The position numbers were made by a program, and so were the translations under genes. From Pigoraptor chileana (taxonomy: Eukaryota > Opisthokonta > Filasterea), in the NCBI GenBank assembly GCA_943704495.1, contig CALSCR010001256.1:1-42271 (forward strand): a DNA stretch of 42,271 nt, read 5' to 3'. The first letter of the stretch is position 1. The number at the start of each line of letters is the position of its first letter. Of the stretch, positions 1-10,500 are shown in pieces. The notes beneath the pieces were generated by a model. That model saw only the letters and a program-made list of their open reading frames with translations, was not told the DNA's origin and did no database searches.

Positions 1-1545
1 CCGCATTGCAGTCGTCGGTTGCCTGGAGCGAGGGGACGGCGGGAATGCTGTTGCATTCGGCTGTGAGGGTTGTGGGAGGAGGACTGGAGAACACGGGCGC
101 CGTCGTATCATTCACAGTAATCTTCTGCACGCCTGTCGTCGTCTGACCGCACGCATCAGTCGCCGACCACGTGCGCAGTAGAGTGTACGCATTTGCGCAG
201 CGTCCGTTTGTGCGCGTTTGTGTGTATGTAACAGTTGCAGACCCACAGTTGTCCGTCGCCGTGACGGTTGGGGCTGTGGGCACCGTTGAACACGTGACCG
301 TGACATTGGCAGGCACTCCAACGAGTGTTGGGGCGACATTATCGGTGACAATGATTCGCTGAGTCACAGACGTGGGATTGCCGCACGCGTCACGTGCCGT
401 CCACGTGCGCTGTATAGTGTATCGGTTGGCACAGGCGCCGGCGATTGTTGTCTCGGCAAGAGCAACGGACGGCGCACCGTCGCAGTCGTCTCTCGCAGTG
501 ATGTTCGTGGGTACAGGGGGAACGGCGCTGCACGCTACAGACACATCGGCAGGAACATTGTTGAGGACGGGGGCGACGTTATCCGTCACTTGGACCTGCT
601 GCGTGGACGTAGGAGACTGGTTGCCGCAGACATCCTTTGCGAACCACGTGCGCGTAAGGGTGTAAGCATTGGCACACGAGTTGGTGCGCGTCTCTTGGAA
701 TGTGACGGCAACCGTGCCAGGGCACGCATCGATGGCAGTGACTTGAGCTATGGGCACGGGATCCGAACACTTGATTGATACAGATGCAGGGACGTTTTGC
801 AGAACAGGCGCATCTCTGTCCTGGACGCTGATCCTCTGATCCGTGGTTGCAACGCCACCACACTGCGCAACGGCCCTCCAGCGACGAGTGAGAGTGTACG
901 AATTGGGACACGATCCGTTCAGTCGTGTGTCCGTTGGGTTCACTGTGAAGAAGCTTCCGGCACATGACTCTTGCGCCTGAATGCTTGAAGCAGTGGGCAC
1001 TCCGATGCATGTAACAGTAATGTCCGCAGTTGGAGGAGAAGGGAATCTGGGCACGGTTACATCGTACGTTGTGTGGAAATAGTTGTAGACTGCCGAGTTT
1101 CCGCAATCATCAGTGGCGGTGACACTGCGATTGATTGTGTAGTTCCTTGGGCATGCACCGGCGCCGATCGTCTCGACTGTCGGCGCGATAGTGACGGTGC
1201 CGCCGCAGTTGTCCACGGCCTGAATGGTAGACGGCAATGGGATGGTCGTTCCACACGGAACGGCCACAGGGGCAACTGTCGTCTGAAAAGTCGGCGCAAC
1301 GTTGTCGGTGACTGTGATAGTCTGCGTGTACGACGCAGTGTTGCCGCAGCTATCCGTGGCCACCCACTTTCGGGCGAGTGAGTATCGCCCAACGCAGGCA
1401 CCGGGCGTCTTTGTTTCCGTTTTGGTGACAACACTCGTGCTTCTGCAGTCATCAGTGGCAGTGAGATCCTGGAAGGCCGGAATGCCCGTGCATGGAACAG
1501 CTACATTGCTCGGAAGCGTCGTGAAGGTCGGTAACGCAAGAGAGA
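1..1545 (-). repeat. Tandem HYR-like protein repeats (about seven units)
   Basis: Within the surface-protein CDS, about seven units of roughly 75-85 residues are repeated. Each carries a TDNVAPT-like strand, two conserved Cys, an ATDNCG or ATDDC block and an R-x-W-x-A-x-D-x-CGN block. The Cys-containing ATDDC/ATDNC blocks recur on the minus strand near positions 1450, 1205, 970, 710, 482, 255 and 10, so the period is about 227-260 bp. This is the pattern of HYR (hyalin) Ig-like domains, which are common in animal extracellular proteins and in secreted bacterial proteins. The last unit is cut by the window edge. Confidence 0.8.
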
Positions 1546-3254
1546 CTGCGCAGAAAAAATTACACGTATTCAGACTGTGATCGATCTTCGACCTACATAT
1601 TGCAGCAAGCCAAAAACACGAAGGAAGAATTACGCCATAGCTTGGTCAGTTGGTCCCACTTACTTGATCTCATGCTGACAGCGTTGGACAAAATGTTATT
1701 GTAGATGCCCGTCGAGGATCCAGTGCAGGTCACGGTTGTGCCGAGGAAGTTGACGCTCACAAATGTCACGGCCATTGTTGTGCTGCGAACAGTTGTGCAC
1801 TTGGTAAACCTGAGAGGTGCAAATGTGGCGCTTCCGTCTGCCGCCCTGCACGTGATGTCTGTATCCTGGTCAGGCTGGTGGCTCAGAGTAATCGTTATTG
1901 TCCTGGGTTGCTGCTTCTTCAAAAGGAACGACCCATCCGAATTCTCCGTCTCGATCTTAATTGCTGTTGAATGAGACAAAAAATTACATTGGAATGAAGG
2001 CAAATGTGCAAAAATGAGTGGAAAGTGGGACTACGACGCTCCTTCGACAGCATTCAGAATTTCCAAGATACTCACTCGGTGTGAAGCGAAGAGTAGTTTC
2101 GGCATAGAAAGTACTTCCAGTGCTGTGTCGCTCGGCATTGAAAATCCTCAGCGTGTACTCGCGGCCCACCCTAAGAATGAGCTGTTGAGAGAAAAATGCG
2201 TGCCGCCAGAAACAAAAACAATAGTGCGATTCAACCGGAATCAGTGACGTTTAATACGAGCTGCAAACAAACACTTTCGGAATCAGTTGCACGAAACTCA
2301 CGTTTTGTGTAATGCCGACGTTGCTAACGACCGGCACATCCGGAGGGAGGGAAATTGTCGCCGATTCGGGACTGTGCAGTCCACCCATGTCTGCGGCATT
2401 CAACAAAAAAGAAATAATAGGGCAACTGTCACGAAAGGCGAGCAATTTTGAAAGGCGAGCAATTTTTTGTTTCTCGTGACTGCGTCTTTCCACTTTGCTC
2501 ACCAACAACGAGATAGCCATCGATGAAAGCCCAAAAGTCGTCGTCTCCGGTGAACTTAAACGACTCGAATCCCTTGTACTGGAACTTGATTGCAAGCTCA
2601 GTGGTGAAGCCGTAGTTATTTCCGTTGGATGCATAGTCCCCGTAGCCAAGCCCGTTCAAGGGATAGAACCCGCTTCCATCGGAAGACGTAGTGGCGGCAC
2701 TCTTAAACTTGTCCGAGCCTGCTGTTATGCGAACCCACTTCATCGTCTTATCAACACGTCTGCTTTCGTATCCCCCCCTAAATGGGCCGTCGTGGTACCA
2801 CGAGTAAAACGTGTCGGGGCTGATGAAGCAGCGAGATCTTTCCGCCAGATTCCAAATGTTCACGGCTACCGGCTTACTGTTAAACGCAAACAAGAACGTG
2901 TGGTGTGTTAAACACGTGACGTATCACCCCAAAAAACAGATGCAACAAAAGACAAAGAAAGGGATCGCCTGCGATCAAAAGAAAAAGCGAAAAAATTCTC
3001 GTAAAAGAAATAGCGACTCACTTATCAGCGTCAAGGCGTTGCTCCACCACGTTTCTGGTAGATGTCGTGTACGAGCTGCGCTCAAAGTCAGGATGGCGAA
3101 GAGTGGGGCTGGAGGGTAGTCCCGAGTGGTGGTCGCGGAATATGACGTCGACGTAGATCTCGTTGGTTTCACACTGTGCCTGGGCGAACGCAGCAAGAAC
3201 CAAAAGCGCCACAGCAGCTTTTAGAAGCAGCGAGAGTGTGCGTGCCCGCTCCAT
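1..3254 (-). CDS. Secreted fibro-slime (PA14-like) domain protein with HYR-like repeat array, 3' end beyond window
   Basis: Not matched to a named gene. Exons read 3254-3022, 2876-2503, 2390-2302, 2181-2076, 1963-1664 and 1545 to the left edge; every junction keeps phase, giving 882 residues in the window. The start was chosen at 3254 because it opens a clear signal peptide (charged MERAR, then a Leu/Ala-rich core, with a likely cut after AQA). Exons 1-4 form a fibro-slime/PA14-type beta-sandwich: a YSWYHDG-like strand, the GDDDFWAFIDG loop with acidic residues typical of the PA14 Asp-Asp calcium site, DMGGLHSPESA, and FNAERHSTGS. Exon 5 encodes a beta-rich spacer (TITITLSHQPDQDTDITC) resembling Ig-like repeats of bacterial surface proteins. 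Exon 6 is an uninterrupted run of HYR-like repeats. The expected role is an extracellular or cell-wall adhesive protein; no transmembrane segment is seen before the edge. It is divergent from the OSCP gene across an 830-bp shared promoter region. Confidence 0.85.
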
Positions 3255-4084
3255 GTTGCCTGCTGTCGACCACGCAGGCCGATGCTCAAACAACGACTTT
3301 AAAAGGTCACAGGGTTTGACAGATTGCAATACGACAACTGGAAGATTTCCCCACGAAGTCACACGCATTCAAAGCAACACGCACTTCAAACTGATGTAAT
3401 TGGCGCGTGTGTTGGATGATCAAACAAAACTTCTTTTTGTGCAGTGGAATGGAATGGATTTGCGTGTGTTGTGTGGATGCGCACACAGACGCGTTGTCGG
3501 ATCCGGACCGATTCTGACGGATGCAAATCTGCGCCACGGACGGATTCGGCAGAATGAATTGATCGCGGGTCTGATTTCAGCCACAAATACGCGTCCCCGC
3601 CAGTTGGTTTGTGCCGGTGGATAGGCGGATGCAACGGACTAATGACGCATGTGTGGGAAACCGCAAACGGCGTACACCGCCGACCAATCACATCGTCCTC
3701 CACACGCAACACCAATCAGATGCATTGCCGCAATCTCGCTTAATTGGTGAGAATTATCTGCCGAGGCCTCGGCACGTGGGGACACATCCCACCCACGCCA
3801 TTGCGCTGCCCCGGATGTGTGACTATAATGTGAAAATTGGTCGAAAATCGTTGCAAAAATAGCCCACCAATTCGAGATTGCTTGCTCGAGCGAGTTTGAA
3901 GGACTCTGCACGCACACACACACACGCCGTATCTCTGTTTCTGTCGCATAGCCCCATGCGTCCCTCCCATCACGTCGTCATTCGTCGCACATTTGCTCCT
4001 TTATTAGACGACACTGTTGCAGCAATATAATTGTCCTCTGTACGTATTTACTGAGATAAGCGTCTTTACATCTCCGTTTGAAAA
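3255..4084. promoter_or_regulatory. Divergent intergenic promoter region with a CCAAT cluster
   Basis: This 830-bp stretch separates two divergent start codons and holds no recognisable coding sequence. Five CCAAT pentamers, in either orientation, lie in 190 bp: 3684-3688, 3712-3716, 3743-3747 (reverse), 3836-3840 (reverse) and 3867-3871. Among them is a perfect 14-bp palindrome (gccgaggcctcggc, 3760-3773) directly abutting a CACGTG E-box (3773-3778). A TTTAAA-type AT patch lies near 3297-3303, about 45 bp upstream of the surface-protein start. CCAAT is the NF-Y target in eukaryotes; use here is inferred, not shown. Confidence 0.45.
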
Positions 4085-6117
4085 ATGATGCTTGCTCGGC
4101 TTTCCAGGTCGGCCGTTGCCGCGCCTGCTCTTGCACAGGTACTTTGTGATTCCGCTCTATGTTGCGACGTATTGCGACCAACGCACTTTGATTCTGGAAT
4201 CTTGGCGCCTCAAAAAATGTGTAGAAGCACGACTTTCGACGGATTATCTTGTCGTTGGAAGGGCTTTTTACTTAATTTCTGCACAAATTACATTCGACTA
4301 CTGGACATCACCAGATGTGGGCTCTGTCCGTTGCCATATGAAATGCATCTTATATTTCTCGCACATTTTGTCGATGATGTAGGTTCGGGGTCTTGCCACA
4401 GCTGCTGCTGCACAGGCTGCTCCCCTCAGGGTATGTATGATGAAAATTGCGTCCCTATTTGTTGTTATAATTTCGCTGCAATTTCTTATTTGTTCGTTTA
4501 TTTGAGGACGTATGATTAATGCTTGGGCCGATGCAATAAACGCACCCACGAGAGATCGATTACATTTCGCATGAATCGGCTCCCCTGGATGTCGCAACGC
4601 CCCGAGAATGACCATCAGTGCGTCTTGTGTCATGCAGCCTCCTCTTCGCGCGTACGGTGTCACTGGTCGGTATGCCGAGGCCCTGTACACGTCGGCCAGC
4701 AAGAGCAAGGCGCTCGATGCTGTCAACCGGGATATGGAGGCCATTGCTGACCTTGTGAAGAAGAACGGCAAGTTTGTTGGCTTTCTCAAGGATCCCACCA
4801 AGAGCCGCGCAAAGAAGGCAGAGTCCATCAACACCCTGCTGAAGTCGGTTAACTTCAACCCCGTCACGGTCAACTTCTTCAGTGGGTGTTGTTGCAGCTG
4901 CATTTGTTTTGCATACACGCCTTCTCTCTATTCCCCATTCGACTCGATTTTGTTTGCGTCGTCCCTGCGGGTACATGTGCGCTAGGTTCCGTGTCCGTGG
5001 CCTTGGTAATGCTGACGTGACGTGTCATATGGTGGTGCGTGTGTTGCGTGTGTTGTGTGTGTTTCGTGTGTGCGTTTTCATCGCAGCTGTCCTTGCCCAG
5101 AACAACCGCCTCGCGTGGACCGATTCCATCACGGAAACCTTTGGCAAGATCATGCGGTCGCACAGGAAGGAGATTGGCTGCACGGTCGTCACGGCCAAGG
5201 TGTGTGCTTATCAAATGATCCAACTCGCACATTTTGCACCCGTGTGTGCATTGTATTTCTTTTTGTGTGTCTGTCTATTTGGTTGTTTGTTTGTTTGGGA
5301 ATGCTCTGTGCCAATATCATTGCCACGCAAGTCCCGGTGGGGGTTATGTATGCATACACATGTGTGCATGCGTGTGTGTGTGTCCCCGGAGAAGGTAGAC
5401 GGGCAGGCCTCTCCTTGATGCATTTAAAAGATCGTGGCGTGCGTGGTGAATTCTGCCTGATCCCACGATTGCGTCTGCCTGTGCTACAATCATAGCCCCT
5501 TGACGATGCTGCTATCAAGAAGCTCGAGAGCTCGATCAGCGGCTTTGCCGCACAGGGACAGACCCTCATTATCACATACAAGGTGAGGAAAGCCACGGGA
5601 TGACCGCACGGGCCTTGCTTGCGTGCGTCCGTATATTGTGTTTGTATTTGTGTTTTTCGTGTCACTGAGCCATCCATCCGTAGCTGGAGATGTGTGTTTT
5701 GGCGTTCGTGCCGTTGAACCGCTGTGCCTTTGTTGTGCGCGCAGGTGGACCCTGAAATTGTTGGAGGCGTCATTGTCAACATTGAGGAGGAGCTCTACAT
5801 TGACATGTCGGTGGCTACGAAGGTTCGTTGTTTGTGTTGTTCTCCCAATGCCCCCTCCCCTCTCCTCCCCTCTTGGTGCTGCTCCTCTGACGGGATTGTG
5901 GTTACTGTTGGTTGAGAGTGCGTCACTCTTTGATGCCCATCCGTTGATCTTTTTTTGCCTCCCACTTCTTTTAGAGAAAGAAGTTTTCGTGTTTTATTGC
6001 CAGTTGTTGTAGTCTCCCACTGACAACGGTGCATTTTTTGGAATGGTTTTATTTTGCATATATTGCACTGAACAATAGATCAAGAAGCTCACCCAGGCGC
6101 TCTCTGCGAGCCTGTAA
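4085..6117 (+). CDS. ATP5PO: Mitochondrial F1Fo-ATP synthase OSCP (delta-type) subunit
   Basis: OSCP caps the F1 head and joins it to the peripheral stalk of mitochondrial ATP synthase. Exons are 4085-4138, 4383-4430, 4638-4881, 5087-5199, 5496-5582, 5745-5822 and 6079-6117, all in phase, for 220 aa, near the usual mature-plus-presequence length. Residues 1 to about 34 are Arg/Ala/Ser-rich without acidic residues (MMLARLSRSAVAAPALAQ then RGLATAAAA), a typical mitochondrial presequence. The body begins YGVTGRYAEALYTSA, the N-terminal six-helix bundle signature of the delta/OSCP family. The C-terminal part carries the beta hairpin with VDPEIVGGVIV and YIDMSV and ends KKLTQAL, as in animal and yeast OSCP. 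Introns 3 and 4 are strongly GT-rich on the sense strand. Identification is firm; small exon 2 (48 nt) is the least certain part. Confidence 0.93.
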
Positions 6118-7068
6118 ATAACGACGAAAAATGCATGTCCTGAGGAGAGACCCCGTGGATGATGTTGCGTTGTTAGTCTTGGACGGTGTGGAATGCCGTT
6201 ATCGTGTATGAAAGGATTGAATTGCGGAGCGTTGACCTGTTAGATGTCGGCTGTGTTTTGTTTTGGGTTTCGTCTGTTCTACTTTTTGGCGCGCGTGTGG
6301 TTGCGTCGATTAGACCGGATAAAGAGCAGTGTGTCTCTTGTCCGTGCAAATTATTGTGGAGTGAGTTTGCGTATCGTTTCTCGAGTGCGACGACAGGTAC
6401 ACTATAAATTACTTGTCAGCGTGAATGTTGGTTGCCGGGACGTGAAGTTGTGCCTATTGTATCCCTTGGGAATTTCCACAGTTTTTTCAGTGCAGTCCCT
6501 TGAATCACGCCCGTTGTCGTTGTTTTTGATGCCCGCACACGGCTTGAGTGAATTCAGATTGATGAAAGATGACTAAATCACATTATGTTTTGTAGATTCA
6601 AGCATTATGATATTATGTTAATATCGCCCACCACGGTCAAGGGGAACGAACAAGTCATACAAATCTTACGCAGCCGTACACACAGACAGCCCACAGGCAC
6701 GCCGTGGCGTCAAGCTCACGGCCCACGCCAAAGGGAGCAAGGACAGCTCTATTTACAACACAGATAAAGCAAGCAAACGCACGCAGATGCATTCACGCTA
6801 ACGACGCAAGGAAATAAAAGGCGAACCACGCCGACAATGCGGGAAAAAAAATACAGCAGGTAAAACAAACGCAAAAACACCGCGCATTAAACAATCACCA
6901 CACAAGGAATCAAGAAGACATACACACACACAAAATGAAGAGAAAAAAATACGCTTTGCACCTATCCGACATAATATTACACACAGGTAGCAGACATCGG
7001 GCACGTGCAAACATATTACGGATAATTGACGGAGAAAAAGAGCCAGATAGCGAATTCGCCCGTCGTTT
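6118..7068. other. Convergent intergenic region, OSCP and intersectin 3' ends
   Basis: This stretch of about 950 bp lies between two convergent stop codons. Short ORFs on both strands have no recognisable domains or codon regularity. It presumably holds the two 3' untranslated regions. I see no tRNA, no strong hairpin and no transposon end here. Confidence 0.5.
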
Positions 7069-7548
7069 CTAGTTCTTTGCCGCCTTGAAATTAAACTCAA
7101 ATTTCAGCACAATTTCGCCACTGTTGACACCGTCGAGAGACATCTGGAGGCGGCGCAGGCGGAACGGATCCATTGCCTCGAGTGTACGAATGTCAAATTC
7201 AACAGAGCCGAGGAAATCTGCAGGTATGCGGAATGTAAAAACGGAAAGGGATGCATAGCGTCAGAGAAACGAGTTTGTGTTGTGTCGTGTTGTGTTGTGT
7301 GTTGTGAGTTATATAGCAGGAAGGAGCGTTGCCGAGGGCGACGGCACAGACGGGCGGGCCAACAGCGAGCGAGAGCGGAGTGGGACAAGGTGGCTGTATT
7401 TGTAGCACACTCACACACACACACACACACGCGCGCGTTTCAGTGACTCACCGTCCTTGGAGTATTCGTCCTGATCATAGACAGATACGTTCAATCGCTC
7501 ATCAAGGCTTGTGATGGTGAGGAAAAACTGCACAAACGGAAACCAAAT

Positions 7549-7582
<34 letters not shown>

Positions 7583-10500
7583 GTGACAGAGCCAGTCAGT
7601 GATCCGACAATGTACAGTCAGGTCGTCTTTCAAGGGGGGTCTGACTCACAATGCCCAAGAAAATAATGTCGCCAAAGGAGGAAGATGCAAGCCGCGTCCC
7701 TGCACAAGTCTGCACGCACACACTAACGTACCTCACTGTTCCACGCGCGAGGATTGAGATTCTCCTTGATGACCTTTGTCTTGACACACTGGTCACCAAG
7801 GCGGATCACGCAGTAGGGATCGCTCTTGCCTGCACACAAAACAAAACACATCCATTCACAAGACAAGCACATTATGCATTAGTGAAGCGCCACGACAGAC
7901 AGAAATACACCAATCAACCCAAACACGTTCAACATGCTACCACACAGTCTCAATTAATCTCATGTTGGCGCATGGGACTAAGGTGATAGCCCTTTGCCAT
8001 ATGCAATGTGCATGTACAAAATTCAATACAAACAAAATGAACTTAACGACAGGGGCCCCAGTACTCTTATTAAGGAATCACACGTGCTCGCGAATTTGAC
8101 GCACCGTTTTGATCAGCGGCAGTGAGGTTGATGCCCTCAACAACCGTCAGAGTGAGTGTGCCGAGGCGGGTATCCGACTGGCTAAATGTGCGGCCTGGCG
8201 AAACAATGACAGATGGGATGGACCACGTTAGAAAAGCGGTACTCGGATATGGAAAAAAGCGCACACCCGCCGCACTCCCATTGCGGGCTATGCGACAACA
8301 ACAAGGATACGGGCAGATGAAGTGCACCAGCAGACGCGAATACAGGTCAGTGGGCTTGGAGAGCTCCACAGCACGCAAACACACACACAAACACATAACA
8401 CACAACATACACGCACCCTTGGATGTCTCAATCTGATGCTCCAGGTATGACTGGTGGGCCTGCGAAATTCTATCAATCCACAGCTTGCGCTCGCGTGCAT
8501 TTTCGGTACGCAAATTGTGCACTTCCTGGTTGTGAATGATTTGAAACACGCAATTGTCTGCACAAGCAAAAGTACACACCACAACAACCAACAACCAACA
8601 GCCATTCGAAAAGCATGTCAGCATCACATGTGTCACGCACGCTCATCACATTGCACAGCCAACGACGCCCATTCGCACCAAACCAACCAAGGATTGCAAA
8701 AACACAGCACGCAGCACAACACGCACCGTATGCCGGGTTGACGACATCCTTGACCGCAATCATGTGAACGGGAATCGGCTGTGTGTACACAAAGGGCACA
8801 TTTGGATGGTGTTATCGCCCGAAACACAATATAGATACCGACACACACCACGGCCAACACACAAGCATCCGCAGTCCAAGAGCTCTACCAACAAACAACG
8901 TACATACACACACGAAGAAAGCAGAGGGCGTCGGCGTCGTGCTCATCCGCAGGCGATAAACGAGGTGCACGAGGTAACCACAGAAGCGCACACTCAGGCC
9001 CACCTTCTTGTAAATGTAGAACTGGAAGTCGGCGTCTGCACGCGCACCCGCAAGCATTGGTTTGTAGCGGCGCGTCATGAGCACAAGGTCGTTGAACAGA
9101 AAGACATAGAGTTCCTTCCCACTCTTCAGCTTATAGAGGCAGCCCTCGTGAAGGTACTGTCGCGGTCCAACCGAATTCGTGTCCGAGGTCACATCCAGCT
9201 TCTGCGAGATCAATATCAAGATCAAAAGAAGCAATACAAAAGTGTCAAAGACCGGTACACAGCGAGTAAAATGGATGGTGCATGAGCACCTGAAAGCAAA
9301 TTCAAGAGACGAACAGTGATGTTTGTGTGTGTCCCAACCTCCGTGAGCGTGTCTGTGTTGAGATGCGCCTGGATCCACTTGAGCTTGTGTTCGCTTTCCT
9401 TGCGGCGCACTCCCTCGTTCACTGCAGCAGCCAGATTCTCGGACTTTTCGAGGGCAAGGCACATGTTGGCATAGTCGGGGTGGTCTGTCGGCGTGTGCTG
9501 CTTGATCTGCACTCAACAACAACAACAGTGGCGCCAGTGTGAGATGGTTGACATGCAGCATGATATAGTGGAAAGATTGGTCATCCCACTACAAACGACA
9601 TCAGCCAACTGCCCATTCTCACACAAGGCCTGTCCAACAACAAAGACGACAACAAAAGCAACAGCAGCATGGGGATCCCATCACCGTCGACGCCACATTG
9701 ACGCACCTTCTGGAGGAGGAGCGGGTACTTTGTGATGCGCTGCATCGGCTTGAGCAGAAAACTGCTGAGGGGAAGATGCCCCGTGCGCGTGTCCTGCGCA
9801 ACCTTCTTCAAAAACTGAATCCACGCAACACCCGTCTTGTTTGACAAAAATGTGGCCGATTTCGCCTGCCCGCTGCAGTACTGGATGTATCCCTCCATTT
9901 GCGGAAACTGCGCGACGAAAAAAACAGAAAAACAAGAGTGAATATATGCAAAGATGACAAAATAACGCCAACAAACATATGTAGATGTCCCATAAAGCAC
10001 AAGACACAAGAAGCAAAGCAATAAACACACAACAGATCAACCATCAAAGACATCGAAAAGATGCGGTAATGCATTTCACACACGCGCACCAATAAGGCAC
10101 TCATTGCCATGGATGCAAGAAAATCGACCGACGAATGCACTTCCGCACGCAAAAGTATACCGCCCAGCAAGCACGCACAGAAAGCACACCACTACGTCGC
10201 AGACATGCACAACCACACACCTCGCGCACAAGAATATCGCCAAGCGATTTGACGATGAAGTGGTCTGCCTGTTGCCGTTGGACGAGGGCCTGGACGAGAC
10301 GCTGGTTGCACGTGAGCAGGTGCTCCCAGTTGGTGAAGAGCGTGTGGAGTTCCTGCTTCGTCACGAGGCCCTTGTCGCGCATGGGATGGTAGAACAACTG
10401 CAGCAGCATACAATGCATCCATACGCACACGTACACGCACGCACAGGTAAGAAGAAAGTACCATGCCCACTCCAGGACACAGAATCGCAACAAAACCCAA

